This document shows positions 52,282 through 61,331 of a stretch of 64,000 bases of DNA, one piece after another. The DNA lies in the NCBI GenBank assembly GCA_963759175.1, contig CAVWXP010000015.1, forward strand, positions 186,001 to 250,000, in the 5' to 3' direction. The position numbers and the translations under genes were made by a program. Each line of letters begins with the position of its first letter. The first letter of the stretch is position 1. The notes under the pieces are model-generated. The model had not been told where the DNA came from, did not search any database, and saw only the letters and a list, made by a program, of their open reading frames with translations. This stretch comes from SZUA-442 sp963759175 (GTDB lineage Bacteria; Actinomycetota; Acidimicrobiia; Spongiisociales; UBA5794).

Positions 52282-53307
52282 TCAGCCGAAGAACGTGTTG
52301 GCCGTGGCGTAGAGCTCGTCGGGCACTCCGCGAATCCCGGAGGTCGCGACCTCCAATGGCACCGGCACGATCGCCGTCGACTGGACAGCCGCCATGACGT
52401 TGGTCATGCCGTCGATGGCCATGTCCGCAGCACCCACGCCGAGGCGGGTTGCCAGGACGCGGTCCGATGCAACCGGGGTGCCACCGCGCTGGATGTGGCC
52501 GAGTACCGAGACACGCGTCTCGAACCCGGTTACCGATTCGATGGCGTCGGCCACCTGGTAGCCGACACCGCCGAGCCGATCGAACCCGAAGGCGTCCTTC
52601 TTGAGGTCGAGCGGTGCGTATCCCTCCGGAGCTTCGACACCTTCGCCGACCACGACGATCGAGTACTTGTGCCCACGGCGGTGGCGTTTGCGCAGCGTCG
52701 AGGCGAGTTCGTCGAGTGAGTAGGGGAACTCGGGGATCAACACGTAATCGGCGCCACCGGCGATGCCGGCATGGGTGGCGATCCAACCCTTCGTCCGGCC
52801 CATCACCTCCACGACGATGACGCGGTTGTGTGCCTCGGCCGTGGTGGCGAGCCGGTCGATGGCCTCCGTGGCGATCTGGACGGCCGTGGCGAACCCGAAG
52901 GTGATGTCGGTGCCGACGATGTCGTTGTCGATGGTCTTGGGTACCCCGACGACGGGGAGTCCCTCCTCGGCCAGCTTCATCGCCGATCGCAGTGTCCCGT
53001 CGCCGCCGATGACGATCAGCTTCTCGATCCCGTTGCTCGAGATCGTCGCGTTGCACGACGACAGGCCCGAACCGTGGACGTAGGGGTCCATGCGTGAAGT
53101 GCCGAGCATGGTTCCTCCGCGGCCGAGGATGCCACGGACGGCGTTGCGATCGAGCGGCATCGTGCGATCGTGCATGAGCCCCTCCCAACCGTCCCTGATA
53201 CCGACGACCTCGGTATCGCGTTCGAGGGCACGTCCGACGACCCCGCGGACGACCGCGTTGAGTCCGGGACAGTCCCCACCGGCAGTGAGCACGCCGATTA
53301 CGCTCAC
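52282..53307 (-). CDS. pfkA: 6-phosphofructokinase (group III, ATP or PPi donor)
   Basis: 341 residues from GTG 53307 with GAGGAGG upstream. VLTAGGDCPGLNAVVRG, VIGGDGTLRSA, PKTIDNDIVGTDITFGF, GRTKGWIATHAGIAGGAD and GHIQRGGTPVASDR. Residue 104 is Gly and 124 is Lys. Gly104/Gly124 is typical of ATP enzymes and Asp104/Lys124 of PPi enzymes; the mixed pair occurs in actinobacterial group III, some of which use PPi, so the donor is open. A 6-bp hairpin (53322-53336) lies in its leader. Confidence 0.92.
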   Translation of the reverse strand: MSVIGVLTAGGDCPGLNAVVRGVVGRALERDTEVVGIRDGWEGLMHDRTMPLDRNAVRGILGRGGTMLGTSRMDPYVHGSGLSSCNATISSNGIEKLIVIGGDGTLRSAMKLAEEGLPVVGVPKTIDNDIVGTDITFGFATAVQIATEAIDRLATTAEAHNRVIVVEVMGRTKGWIATHAGIAGGADYVLIPEFPYSLDELASTLRKRHRRGHKYSIVVVGEGVEAPEGYAPLDLKKDAFGFDRLGGVGYQVADAIESVTGFETRVSVLGHIQRGGTPVASDRVLATRLGVGAADMAIDGMTNVMAAVQSTAIVPVPLEVATSGIRGVPDELYATANTFFG

Positions 53308-53503
53308 GATTCCTCCTCGATCCCGCCCTCGGCGGGGTGTTGTGCTCGTGACACCGTCGGCTCGGGCGCCGACCAGTGGGCCCTAACCTTAGATGTGCGC
53401 CGGGTCAGCTGATCGGGCGCCGACCTGGGCGGAAGGCACGGTGCGGGGCCGGTATGCGGAAGCGGCGGCCGCGTGCTTACATGCGTGTGATTCGATTTGC
53501 GGG

Positions 53504-56500
53504 ATGCGCTTGACCGATAGCTTCGCCCACCTCCATGTGCACTCCGAGTTCTCGATGCTCGACGGAGCCGCTCGTGTCAAGGATGTCGTCAAGGCCGTGC
53601 GTGCCGATGGCCAACCCGCCGTCGCCATCACCGACCACGGCGTGTTGTACGGCGTCGTCGATTTCGTCAGGGCAGCCAAGGCCGAGGGCGTCAAGCCCAT
53701 CATCGGCATCGAGGCCTATCTGACGCCGGGTAGTCGGTTCGATCGGCCGCCGCGTCGAGATGACGTGCGCTACCACATGACGATCCTCGCCGAGAACGAC
53801 GTCGGCTACCGCAACCTCATGCAGCTCGCATCGCGGGCGTACTCCGAGGGCTACTACTACAAGCCGCGCATGGATCGCGAGCTCCTCGCCGAGTACGCAG
53901 AGGGACTCATCGCGACGACGGGATGCCTCGGCGGCCACGTGCCCCAGCTCCTCGGCGTCGATGAACCAGCCGACGACGACCAGCACGGCCAGGAGAGGGA
54001 CTTCGCCGGGGCCCTCGCCGCCGCGGGGATGTACCAGGACATCTTCGGACGCGACAACTTCTTCATCGAGCTCCAGGACCATGGGATCCCCGCCCAGCGA
54101 AAGATCATGGCGGACCTCCTCGAGATCGGCCGAACGATCGACGCCCCGCTCCTCGCGGCGAACGATTCGCACTACACCCGAGCAGACGAGGCCGATGCCC
54201 ACGATGCGCTCCTGTGCATCCAGACGGGCTCGATGAAGTCAGATGAGAACCGTTTCAAGTTCCACTCCGACGAGTTCTACATCAAGTCGTCGCGCGAGAT
54301 GCGAGACCTGTTCCCGGCCGAGGAATACCCCGGGGCGTGTGACAACACCCTGTGGGTCGCCGAACGCGCCGATGTCGAGATCGAGTTCGACCAGATCCTC
54401 CTCCCGCAGTTCCCCGTGCCCGATGGCTACGACGAGGACCGGTATCTCAGGCACCTCGTGATGGAGGGCGCCCACCGCCGGTATGGCACGATCGACGACA
54501 CCGTCGCGGAGCGCATCGACTACGAGCTCCGCGTCATCTCCGACATGGGGTTCTCGGCCTACTTCCTCATCGTGTGGGACCTGATCGCCCACGCTGCGAG
54601 GCGGGGTATCCGGACGGGACCCGGACGGGGGAGTGCGGCCGGATCGATCGTTGCGTACTGCCTGTCGATCACCGACCTCGACCCCCTCCACTACGGACTG
54701 ATCTTCGAGCGCTTCTTGAACCCCGGGCGCAAGGAGATGCCGGACATCGACATGGACTTCGACGAGCGCTACCGCTCCGAGATGATCGCCTACTGCGCCG
54801 AGAAGTACGGATCGGACCACGTCGCACAGATCATCACGTTCTCGACCATCAAGGGCAAGCAGGCACTCAGGGACGCCGCGAGGGTGCTCGACTATCCGTA
54901 CTCGGCTGGTGACCAGCTCGCCAAGGCCATGCCGCCCGCCATCCTCGGCAAGGACGCGACGATCGACCAGTGCCTCACGCCGCCGGGCCCGGACGCATCG
55001 GCGAACGACCGCGATCACTACGCAGCCGCGTCGGGCCTCCGTGAGCTGCTCGAGACGATGGACGGCGCAACCGAGATCGTCCACACGGCACGCGGCCTCG
55101 AGGGACTCCGGAGGCAGGATTCGATCCACGCCGCAGCGGTGGTGATCTCGCCGGAACCGCTCACGAACATCGTGCCCACCCAGCAGAAGGGTGACGGTGC
55201 CGAGGTGGTCACCCAGTACGAGATGCACGGCGTCGAGGCGCTCGGCCTGCTCAAGATGGACTTCCTCGGTCTCCGCAACCTCGCAACGATCGAACGCGCC
55301 CTCGAGTTGATCGAACGCAACACGGGAACCCGCCCCGACATCGACAACGTGCCGCTCGACGACCCCGCGGTCTACGAGATGTTGCGTCGCGGCGACTCCA
55401 TCGGGGTGTTCCAGTTCGAGGGAGGGCCGATGCGTGCCCTCATGCGGAACCTCGGTCCTGACCGCTTCGAACACCTCATCGCCCTGAACGCGCTCTACCG
55501 GCCCGGTCCGCTGGGGGCGGGCATGCATCTCGAGTACGCCGACCGCAAGAACGGAAAGGCGGCCGTCACCTATCCCCACGACGACCTCGCCGAGATCCTC
55601 GACGACACCTACGGGATCATGGTGTTCCAGGAGCAGGTGATGCAGACCGCCCAGAAGATCGCCGGGTTCTCCATGGCCGATGCCGACGGCCTCCGCAAGG
55701 CGATGGGGAAGAAGATCCCTGCCGTGATGCGCGAACAGCAACAGAAGTTCGGGGCCGGTTGTGTCGCGAACGGCTACACGGAGCAGCTCGGCATCGACCT
55801 GTTCGGATTCATCGAGCACTTCGCAGGGTACGGCTTCAACAAGAGCCACTCGGCTGCGTACGCCCTCGTCGCGTACCAGACCGCATGGCTCAAGGCGCAC
55901 CATCCCTCGGAGTACATGGCGGCGCTGCTCACGGCCGTCAAGCGTGACAAGGACCGAACGGCCGCCTACCTCCACGAGTGCAGGATGATGGGCATACCGG
56001 TCGTGGTACCCGGTGTGAACGTCTCCGACCGCGACTTCCTCGCCCATGAAGGGCAGATCATCTTCGGTCTGTCAGCGGTGCGCAACGTCGGCGAGGCGGT
56101 CACCGACCTCATCGTGGCGGAACGGACGAAGAACGGGCCGTACACCGACTTCTTCGAGTTCATCGACCGCGTCGACATCCAGGTCCTCAACAAGCGCACG
56201 ATCGAGTCGATGATCAAGGCCGGTGCCTTCGATGCTCTCGGTTACACCCGTCGTGGCCTGCTGGAGGTCGCCTACACCATCGTCGATGGGACGCTCGAAC
56301 GTCGGCGTGCCGAGGAGGCCGGTCAGTACAGCCTGTTCGGGGGGTCGACCGACACGGCCACTGCCGTCGGCCAGGATGTCCCCGACCACGAGTGGGACAA
56401 GAAGGTCCGCCTTGCGTTCGAGAAGGACATGCTCGGCCTGTACATCTCGGACCATCCGCTCCTGGGCATCGAGAAGGCGCTCGGCACGATGACCGACACG

Positions 56501-57013
56501 GCGATACCGGGCCTGTGGGACCGTGAGGACCGCAGCCAGGCGACGATCGCAGGCGTCGTGGGTTCGGTGAACCGCCGGTACACACGCCAGGGCCAGCCGA
56601 TGGTCTATTTCGCCGTGGAGGATCTCCAGGGCAGCGTCGAAGCCGTGGCGTTCCCCAAGACGGTCGCCGAGCATGGCCCGATGATCCGTGAGGATGCAGT
56701 ACTCGTGCTCCGGGGCCGTGTCGACCACCGGGGCGACGACGTGAAGTTCATCGTCCAATCCGTTTCCGAACCGGACCTCTCGAGCGACCGCAGCGTGCGG
56801 CTCCGCGTCTCGGCCTCGCGACTGTCGCCTGCCGTCGTCGGGCGTCTCAAGGATGTGCTCGCGAACCATCCGGGGACCGCTCCGGTCTACATCCACATGC
56901 AGGGGGACAACGGCGAGAAGGTCCTCAGGGTCGGCCACGACCATCGGGTCGACCCCCGATCCGCCCTCTTCGCCGAGCTCCGGGAGTTGTTCGGCCCCCA
57001 GTCGGTGTTCTGA
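53504..57013 (+). CDS. dnaE: DNA polymerase III alpha subunit DnaE
   Basis: 1169 residues from ATG 53504. The frame is open upstream, but the family start is SFAHLHVHSEFSMLDG, the PHP domain. Polymerase motifs: GPGRGSAAGSIVAYCLSITD, the catalytic aspartates in MPDIDMDFDERYR, LYRPGPLGAGMHLEYADRK and GYGFNKSHSAAYALVAYQTA. The OB fold begins ATIAGVVGSVNRRYTRQG. Replicative polymerase of the DnaE1 type. The 196-nt gap to pfkA holds weak AT-rich -10-like boxes (TAACCT, TTCGAT) but no clear promoter. Confidence 0.96.
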   Translation: MRLTDSFAHLHVHSEFSMLDGAARVKDVVKAVRADGQPAVAITDHGVLYGVVDFVRAAKAEGVKPIIGIEAYLTPGSRFDRPPRRDDVRYHMTILAENDVGYRNLMQLASRAYSEGYYYKPRMDRELLAEYAEGLIATTGCLGGHVPQLLGVDEPADDDQHGQERDFAGALAAAGMYQDIFGRDNFFIELQDHGIPAQRKIMADLLEIGRTIDAPLLAANDSHYTRADEADAHDALLCIQTGSMKSDENRFKFHSDEFYIKSSREMRDLFPAEEYPGACDNTLWVAERADVEIEFDQILLPQFPVPDGYDEDRYLRHLVMEGAHRRYGTIDDTVAERIDYELRVISDMGFSAYFLIVWDLIAHAARRGIRTGPGRGSAAGSIVAYCLSITDLDPLHYGLIFERFLNPGRKEMPDIDMDFDERYRSEMIAYCAEKYGSDHVAQIITFSTIKGKQALRDAARVLDYPYSAGDQLAKAMPPAILGKDATIDQCLTPPGPDASANDRDHYAAASGLRELLETMDGATEIVHTARGLEGLRRQDSIHAAAVVISPEPLTNIVPTQQKGDGAEVVTQYEMHGVEALGLLKMDFLGLRNLATIERALELIERNTGTRPDIDNVPLDDPAVYEMLRRGDSIGVFQFEGGPMRALMRNLGPDRFEHLIALNALYRPGPLGAGMHLEYADRKNGKAAVTYPHDDLAEILDDTYGIMVFQEQVMQTAQKIAGFSMADADGLRKAMGKKIPAVMREQQQKFGAGCVANGYTEQLGIDLFGFIEHFAGYGFNKSHSAAYALVAYQTAWLKAHHPSEYMAALLTAVKRDKDRTAAYLHECRMMGIPVVVPGVNVSDRDFLAHEGQIIFGLSAVRNVGEAVTDLIVAERTKNGPYTDFFEFIDRVDIQVLNKRTIESMIKAGAFDALGYTRRGLLEVAYTIVDGTLERRRAEEAGQYSLFGGSTDTATAVGQDVPDHEWDKKVRLAFEKDMLGLYISDHPLLGIEKALGTMTDTAIPGLWDREDRSQATIAGVVGSVNRRYTRQGQPMVYFAVEDLQGSVEAVAFPKTVAEHGPMIREDAVLVLRGRVDHRGDDVKFIVQSVSEPDLSSDRSVRLRVSASRLSPAVVGRLKDVLANHPGTAPVYIHMQGDNGEKVLRVGHDHRVDPRSALFAELRELFGPQSVF

Positions 57014-57019
57014 GCCACC

Positions 57020-57040
57020 ACCGCACCGGTCCTCTGCGGT
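57020..57040. terminator. Weak hairpin after dnaE
   Basis: ACCGCA (57020-57025) pairs with TGCGGT (57035-57040) in the 36-nt gap between convergent dnaE and the ArsA gene. No U-tract. Confidence 0.25.
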
Positions 57041-57049
57041 CGGGTCCTC

Positions 57050-58129
57050 TCAGTCGATGCCGATGATCCCGTCGAGGCCAGCCGCGTCGATCATGGCGAT
57101 GAGGTCAGCGATGGACTCGGGCGGTGGCGACTGCCATGCAACGGTGTGCACGGGCAGGTCGTACCGCGACGACAGCTCGTCGCGTGCGTCGGCCTGACGG
57201 CGTGCCTCCGCCGCCCATGCGCGGAGGTTCGCCTTCACGGTCGCACGGAGCTCGGCGTCCGCGATCCCGCGAAGTGGCGTGTCGGCGTCGGCGATCCACG
57301 CCTCGGGGAGCGCCCGATTGAAGACCAGTGCTGCGGGTTCGATGCGGAAACCGCTGAGTTCGCGGAAGAACCGATGGGCCTCGCGGAGCGGTGTGGGGTC
57401 AGCCGTCGTCGCGATGATCGTCGTTGCGCCCCTCAGGTATCGCTCGATGGTCCTGGACCGGGCGCTCAGGGCGTCGTACATGGTTCGCAGGTCCAGGAGG
57501 AAGTCGGCCACGTCCGAGAGCATCGGACCTCCGAGGACCGAATCGGCGATGCGCAACATCGGCTTGGCCGTGAACCGGTACAGGATGCTGCGGCCGGGGA
57601 TGTGCGAGCCCGTCAGCCACTTGAGCAGCTTTCCCGAGACGAGGTCGCCGGTGGTCGCAGGTGCACGGAAGAAGTCGATGCCGCCACCCGATGGCGGCGT
57701 GTCCACCACGATGAGGTCATAGGCGCGGGATTCGATGTACTCGGCCATGCGTTCTCCCGCTGCGTACGCCTGGGCAGCGGGGAACCGATCGGCAATGGCC
57801 CGGAAGTAGGGGTTGACGAGCAGCCGATCACCGACGTCGGGATCGGCGTACCGATGGATGATCGCCTCCCAGCTCGCCGACACATCCAACATGGCTGCGT
57901 GCATGTGGGGTGTCCCCTCGACGGGGGTCGGCTCGTCGCCGAGCTCATCGACGCCAAGGGCATCGGCGAGGCGTTTCGCCGGATCGATCGTCAGCACCAG
58001 GGTCCTGCGACCGGCCATCGCCGTCGTCGCACCGATCGCGGCCGACAGGGTCGTCTTCCCCACACCGCCAGCGCCGGTGACGATGATCGTGTCGGTCGAG
58101 GTGCCGACCGGGGCGATAGGGCGATTCAC
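57050..58129 (-). CDS. ArsA/GET3-family ATPase, second gene of a pair
   Basis: 359 residues from GTG 58129, overlapping the upstream stop as GTGA. IIVTGAGGVGKTTLSAAIGA is the deviant P-loop, LTIDPAKRLADALGV the family signature, and VVDTPPSGGGIDFFRAP switch II. No HSP20-like tail. Together with the next entry it matches the paired ArsA-like ATPases of mycobacteria (Rv3679-Rv3680 type). The mycobacterial pair resembles Get3; client proteins here are unknown. Confidence 0.88.
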   Translation of the reverse strand: MNRPIAPVGTSTDTIIVTGAGGVGKTTLSAAIGATTAMAGRRTLVLTIDPAKRLADALGVDELGDEPTPVEGTPHMHAAMLDVSASWEAIIHRYADPDVGDRLLVNPYFRAIADRFPAAQAYAAGERMAEYIESRAYDLIVVDTPPSGGGIDFFRAPATTGDLVSGKLLKWLTGSHIPGRSILYRFTAKPMLRIADSVLGGPMLSDVADFLLDLRTMYDALSARSRTIERYLRGATTIIATTADPTPLREAHRFFRELSGFRIEPAALVFNRALPEAWIADADTPLRGIADAELRATVKANLRAWAAEARRQADARDELSSRYDLPVHTVAWQSPPPESIADLIAMIDAAGLDGIIGID

Positions 58130-58986
58130 GGTGTCGCCCCGAGTGAATCCGCCAACTGGAAGGCCACCTCGCCGGGCGTGAGGACGCCTCGCAGGAAGGG
58201 GAGGCGGCGGGTGTGGGCTATGCGTGCGGCCCAAGCCTCCTGATCCGCCTCCATCGACACCTGGAGGATCGCGGCATCACGCCCGGATCCCTGTGGGAGG
58301 CCGGCTACGGCCGATGGCGGGATGCCCGAGGGGTCCACGAACCGGTTGAGGACGACGGTCGGGGGAGGGCACAGGCCTTCGGTGCTGATGACTTCGAGCG
58401 TCTCGTTCGTCTCGCGCACGGGGAGCTCCGCCGGGGTCGCGACCAACACGACGGACGTCACCTCGGGGTCTCCGAGCGTGCGTGTCAGGTCATCGGCCTG
58501 ACGGCGCACGTTGCCGGTGGGGACGAGCTCGGAGATGGTGGCTGGTGCCCGCAGGTACGACTGGAACTGGCCCAGGGACGGAGCGTCGACGATGACGACG
58601 TCCCACACGCCCTTCCATGTCTCGTAGATCGGCTTGCCGATCGAGATGATCTCGCGCACGCCGGGCGCCGTGTCGGCGAGCACGGCGAGGGCGCCAGCGA
58701 GCTGGCGTGTCGGTGCTCCCTGGGGGACCCGCAGCTGGAGTTTGAGGTACTCGTCGAGCGCTGTCGCCCTGTCCATGGTCATCGCATACAGCCCCGGACG
58801 CACCTCGACGGGGTCATAGTGGAGGCGATCACGTCGCAGGTGTGCCCCGAGGCCCAGCCCGGCACCCATGTCGAGGGCCAGGACGGTACGACCGCGGCGT
58901 GCCCGATCGATCGCAATGGCGGCGGCGACAGCGGACTTGCCGGTCCCGCCCTTGCCCGACACGAAGATCAGTTCGGTGCTCGCCAT
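58126..58986 (-). CDS. ArsA/GET3-family ATPase, first gene of a pair
   Basis: About 286 residues. P-loop FVSGKGGTGKSAVAAAIA; switch II VIVDAPSLGQFQSYLRAP. It is shorter and more divergent than its partner and lacks the DPA signature (DMGAGLGLGAHL instead). I choose ATG 58986 because TAGCCT lies exactly 7 nt before it and no Shine-Dalgarno exists; GTG 58992 is in frame. The GTGA overlap implies equal synthesis of two subunits, perhaps a heterodimer. Confidence 0.86.
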   Translation of the reverse strand: MASTELIFVSGKGGTGKSAVAAAIAIDRARRGRTVLALDMGAGLGLGAHLRRDRLHYDPVEVRPGLYAMTMDRATALDEYLKLQLRVPQGAPTRQLAGALAVLADTAPGVREIISIGKPIYETWKGVWDVVIVDAPSLGQFQSYLRAPATISELVPTGNVRRQADDLTRTLGDPEVTSVVLVATPAELPVRETNETLEVISTEGLCPPPTVVLNRFVDPSGIPPSAVAGLPQGSGRDAAILQVSMEADQEAWAARIAHTRRLPFLRGVLTPGEVAFQLADSLGATP

Positions 58987-58993
58987 CGCCACG

Positions 58994-58999
58994 AGGCTA
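58994..58999 (-). promoter_or_regulatory. -10 box of the leaderless ArsA pair
   Basis: TAGCCT on the minus strand, 7 nt, then ATG 58986. A second TAGCCT faces the other way near 59025 for the divergent small gene. Confidence 0.5.
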
Positions 59000-59053
59000 G
59001 TTCGCGTGGCGCCCGACGCCGTCTAGCCTGTGGGCCCGACGACAAGGAGGACC

Positions 59054-59263
59054 ATGGCCGAACTCGACATGGACGACTTCCTCGGGCGGTTCGCCGACCG
59101 TGCCCGGGCCGTGAAGGAGCGCGGCGTGCCGCCCCTCGAGGGTCAGGCACGCAAGGTGTTCATCGAAGCCGCCGAGAAGGACTACCTGGACTACTCGCTC
59201 ATCGCCTCCGCGACGTGGTCGGTCGACGACGGCGAATTGGTGTTACGGATACCGCTGTCCTGA
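59054..59263 (+). CDS. Small conserved-type protein divergent from the ArsA pair
   Basis: 69 residues from ATG 59054 with AAGGAGG just before it. MAELDMDDFLGRFADRARAV, then ARKVFIEAAEKDYLDYSLIA and a short beta end (GELVLRIPLS). It looks like a small folded alpha/beta protein. The divergent promoter shared with the ArsA pair may mean a functional link. Family not named. Confidence 0.68.
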   Translation: MAELDMDDFLGRFADRARAVKERGVPPLEGQARKVFIEAAEKDYLDYSLIASATWSVDDGELVLRIPLS

Positions 59264-59315
59264 CCGCCGTCATCCACCGCTCGTTGCGGTAGGTCGCACC
59301 CGCGCAACCGGCGGA

Positions 59316-60971
59316 TCACGCCCCTGGGTCGGCGATGCCGAGTGCCGCCCGTTTGGCGGCCGCTCGTCGCTCCGTTTCGAGGCGTGCGAGGTCGTAGTCG
59401 GCGTGATCGACGTACCCCATGGCCGCGGCGATGCGTCGATGTCCGGCGACGTCGCGGATCTGGTCATGCATGATCTGGCACACCCGCCGATAGTCGGGAT
59501 GGCCGCCCTGCTGGGTGCGCAGCTCGAGCATGTGGAACGCCTCGCGTGCGTTGAGGTTCATCGAGAATCGGATGTTGTAGGCGAACGGGATCGCGTACTG
59601 ACCGACGTCGGTGCCATGGCGCATCGTCAGGTTCGTCGCAAGGCCCGCCATGCGTTCCATGGCCTCTGACCACTCCCGGGAGGCTCCGACATCGTCGATC
59701 GAATCGGGCTCGGCGTACCCATGGTCGACGGACAGCGGTTGCCATTCGATCGTCAGCATCCGGTGTCGTTGCAGGTCCCTGAAGATGCCGTAGTCACACA
59801 GGATGTCGAATCGGTAGAACGTCTGCTCCATCGCTCGACCAGGCTTGTGCCTCCGATTGGATCGTTCCCCGACGTAGGCGGCGAAGATCGCATCGATCTC
59901 CGCCTCGTCCATCGCATCCACGGAGGCCGCGATCTGGGCATGGGGGAGGTTCGTCACGGCGTAGAGCGCCGCTGTGGCGACCTTGCGCTCGCCGCGGGGA
60001 TCGAAGTCGACGAGGGTCACGGACGGTGATGGGGCGGGATCCGCTGCGATCCGTTGGGCGATCGAGGCCGTCGATGCCGTGGTCGCTGCGAGGTAACGAG
60101 ACCATGCGCCTCCCCGATCGGGTACGTCCACCCGCTTCATGAACGACGGGATCACCGAGCGCAGTTCGACGAGCATCTGCGTGCCGAACCAACGGATCTC
60201 CTCGAGCGGATGTGCAGCCATCCGCATCAGGAGGGCCTCATAGGCCTGCCCCGACCCGAACACACCGACATTCGAGAGGGTCGATGCGGGCAGCAGGCCC
60301 CTGGCATCGTCGCATGCCTTGGCGCGGATCGTCGAGCGCCACACGAACGGCGAGTCCCCATCCTGTTTGGGGTACATGGCCTCGTAGTAGGCGACCAGCT
60401 TCGCAACCACGTCCCGATAGGTGTCGAACAGACGATCCATCTCGTCGACGTACCGCCGACCGAGGTCGTCCGTCCCCAGCTCCGTGGGGATCTGGTAGCG
60501 GTAGCGGCCGCCGAGGTGCTTGTCGTAGAAGATGTACCTGGTGCTCTGCTCGAGGTACGACGCCAGCCGCCCCCATTCGAGCACCTTGGTGAGGATGTTC
60601 GATGCCTGCTCCACGGCGACGTGGGCGGCGCCGAGCTGGGCGACGGAATCGTCGCCATACTGGGTGAACACCCGGTCGTAGAGCTCCTCGGCCCGTGCGA
60701 GGCCGACCGTGTCTGGGTCACCGGAACCTGCGGGTTGTCCGGCGATCGTCGCGATGGCGATATCGGGTTGGTCGGCGAACTCGTCGAGGAACAGGCGTCG
60801 GATGGACTTGTCCGACCGGCTGTAGCGTGCGAACAGCGCCCCCTTCACGACCTCGGGCAGGTTGCGGACGGCGAACACGGGGAGATCGAGGTTGGTGAAG
60901 TAGGGAGCAAGCGTCGCTTGCTCGGCTGCCGTGAAGGCTTCGGTGTGGAACGGCGGGGGAGTGGGGGTCAC
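59316..60971 (-). CDS. ThyX-like protein with two diverged thymidylate synthase halves
   Basis: 551 residues, about twice a normal ThyX chain. The first half has the ThyX-like motif RLASYLEQSTRY (135-146), preceded by YGDDSVAQLGAAHVAVEQAS and followed by SGQAYEALLMRMAAHPLEEI. The second half has QRHRMLTIEWQPLS (401-414) and YNIRFSMNLNAREAFHMLEL, and QQGGHPDYRRVCQIMH. Each half keeps part of R-H-R-x(7)-S: the first lacks RHR, the second lacks the serine/tyrosine end. Thymidylate synthesis is therefore doubtful. Start GTG 60971 has GAGGAGAAT upstream. Confidence 0.8.
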   Translation of the reverse strand: MTPTPPPFHTEAFTAAEQATLAPYFTNLDLPVFAVRNLPEVVKGALFARYSRSDKSIRRLFLDEFADQPDIAIATIAGQPAGSGDPDTVGLARAEELYDRVFTQYGDDSVAQLGAAHVAVEQASNILTKVLEWGRLASYLEQSTRYIFYDKHLGGRYRYQIPTELGTDDLGRRYVDEMDRLFDTYRDVVAKLVAYYEAMYPKQDGDSPFVWRSTIRAKACDDARGLLPASTLSNVGVFGSGQAYEALLMRMAAHPLEEIRWFGTQMLVELRSVIPSFMKRVDVPDRGGAWSRYLAATTASTASIAQRIAADPAPSPSVTLVDFDPRGERKVATAALYAVTNLPHAQIAASVDAMDEAEIDAIFAAYVGERSNRRHKPGRAMEQTFYRFDILCDYGIFRDLQRHRMLTIEWQPLSVDHGYAEPDSIDDVGASREWSEAMERMAGLATNLTMRHGTDVGQYAIPFAYNIRFSMNLNAREAFHMLELRTQQGGHPDYRRVCQIMHDQIRDVAGHRRIAAAMGYVDHADYDLARLETERRAAAKRAALGIADPGA

Positions 60972-61049
60972 GTCCGATTCTCCTCGGGTGAGGCACCGTA
61001 CACCTGCGATGGTGGGTCTTCAATTCCCGTGCGATCCCGTGCGCCCCGG

Positions 61050-61055
61050 TACCCT
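61050..61055 (+). promoter_or_regulatory. -10 box of a leaderless small membrane gene
   Basis: TACCCT, 6 nt, then GTG 61062. Confidence 0.4.
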
Positions 61056-61061
61056 CGCCGG

Positions 61062-61331
61062 GTGACCCTCGTGCGTCTCGTCCTCGGTGTGTTGATCGCC
61101 TCCATGGTCATGGTGGCTGCCCTTCCTGCCGTCGTCCTGGTCGATCTCGCGTCGGGTGGAACGGGGCTCGGCCTGTGTCCCTCGGGTCTCGCTACCTGCT
61201 CGACGACCGCCTTCACGGTGATCGAGCTCACCCTCCTCCTCGCTCTCGTCCTCGGCATCCTCGGCGCGGGGGTCGCTCTCTGCCTCCGATTCCTGCGCAC
61301 GCGCACGGGTGACCGGTCAGTGAGCCTCTGA
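61062..61331 (+). CDS. Small membrane protein, unknown function
   Basis: 89 residues with two long hydrophobic helices (LVLGVLIASMVMVAALPAVV, VIELTLLLALVLGILGAGVA) joined by a loop with CPSGLATC. GTG 61062 is supported by the -10 spacing; GTG 61071 is possible. Its end overlaps the convergent permease gene by 15 nt. Confidence 0.55.
   Translation: MTLVRLVLGVLIASMVMVAALPAVVLVDLASGGTGLGLCPSGLATCSTTAFTVIELTLLLALVLGILGAGVALCLRFLRTRTGDRSVSL

Noticed and set aside
54239..56047. A 602-codon minus-strand frame inside dnaE
   Set aside because: Shadow of the dnaE coding frame, no recognisable domain.
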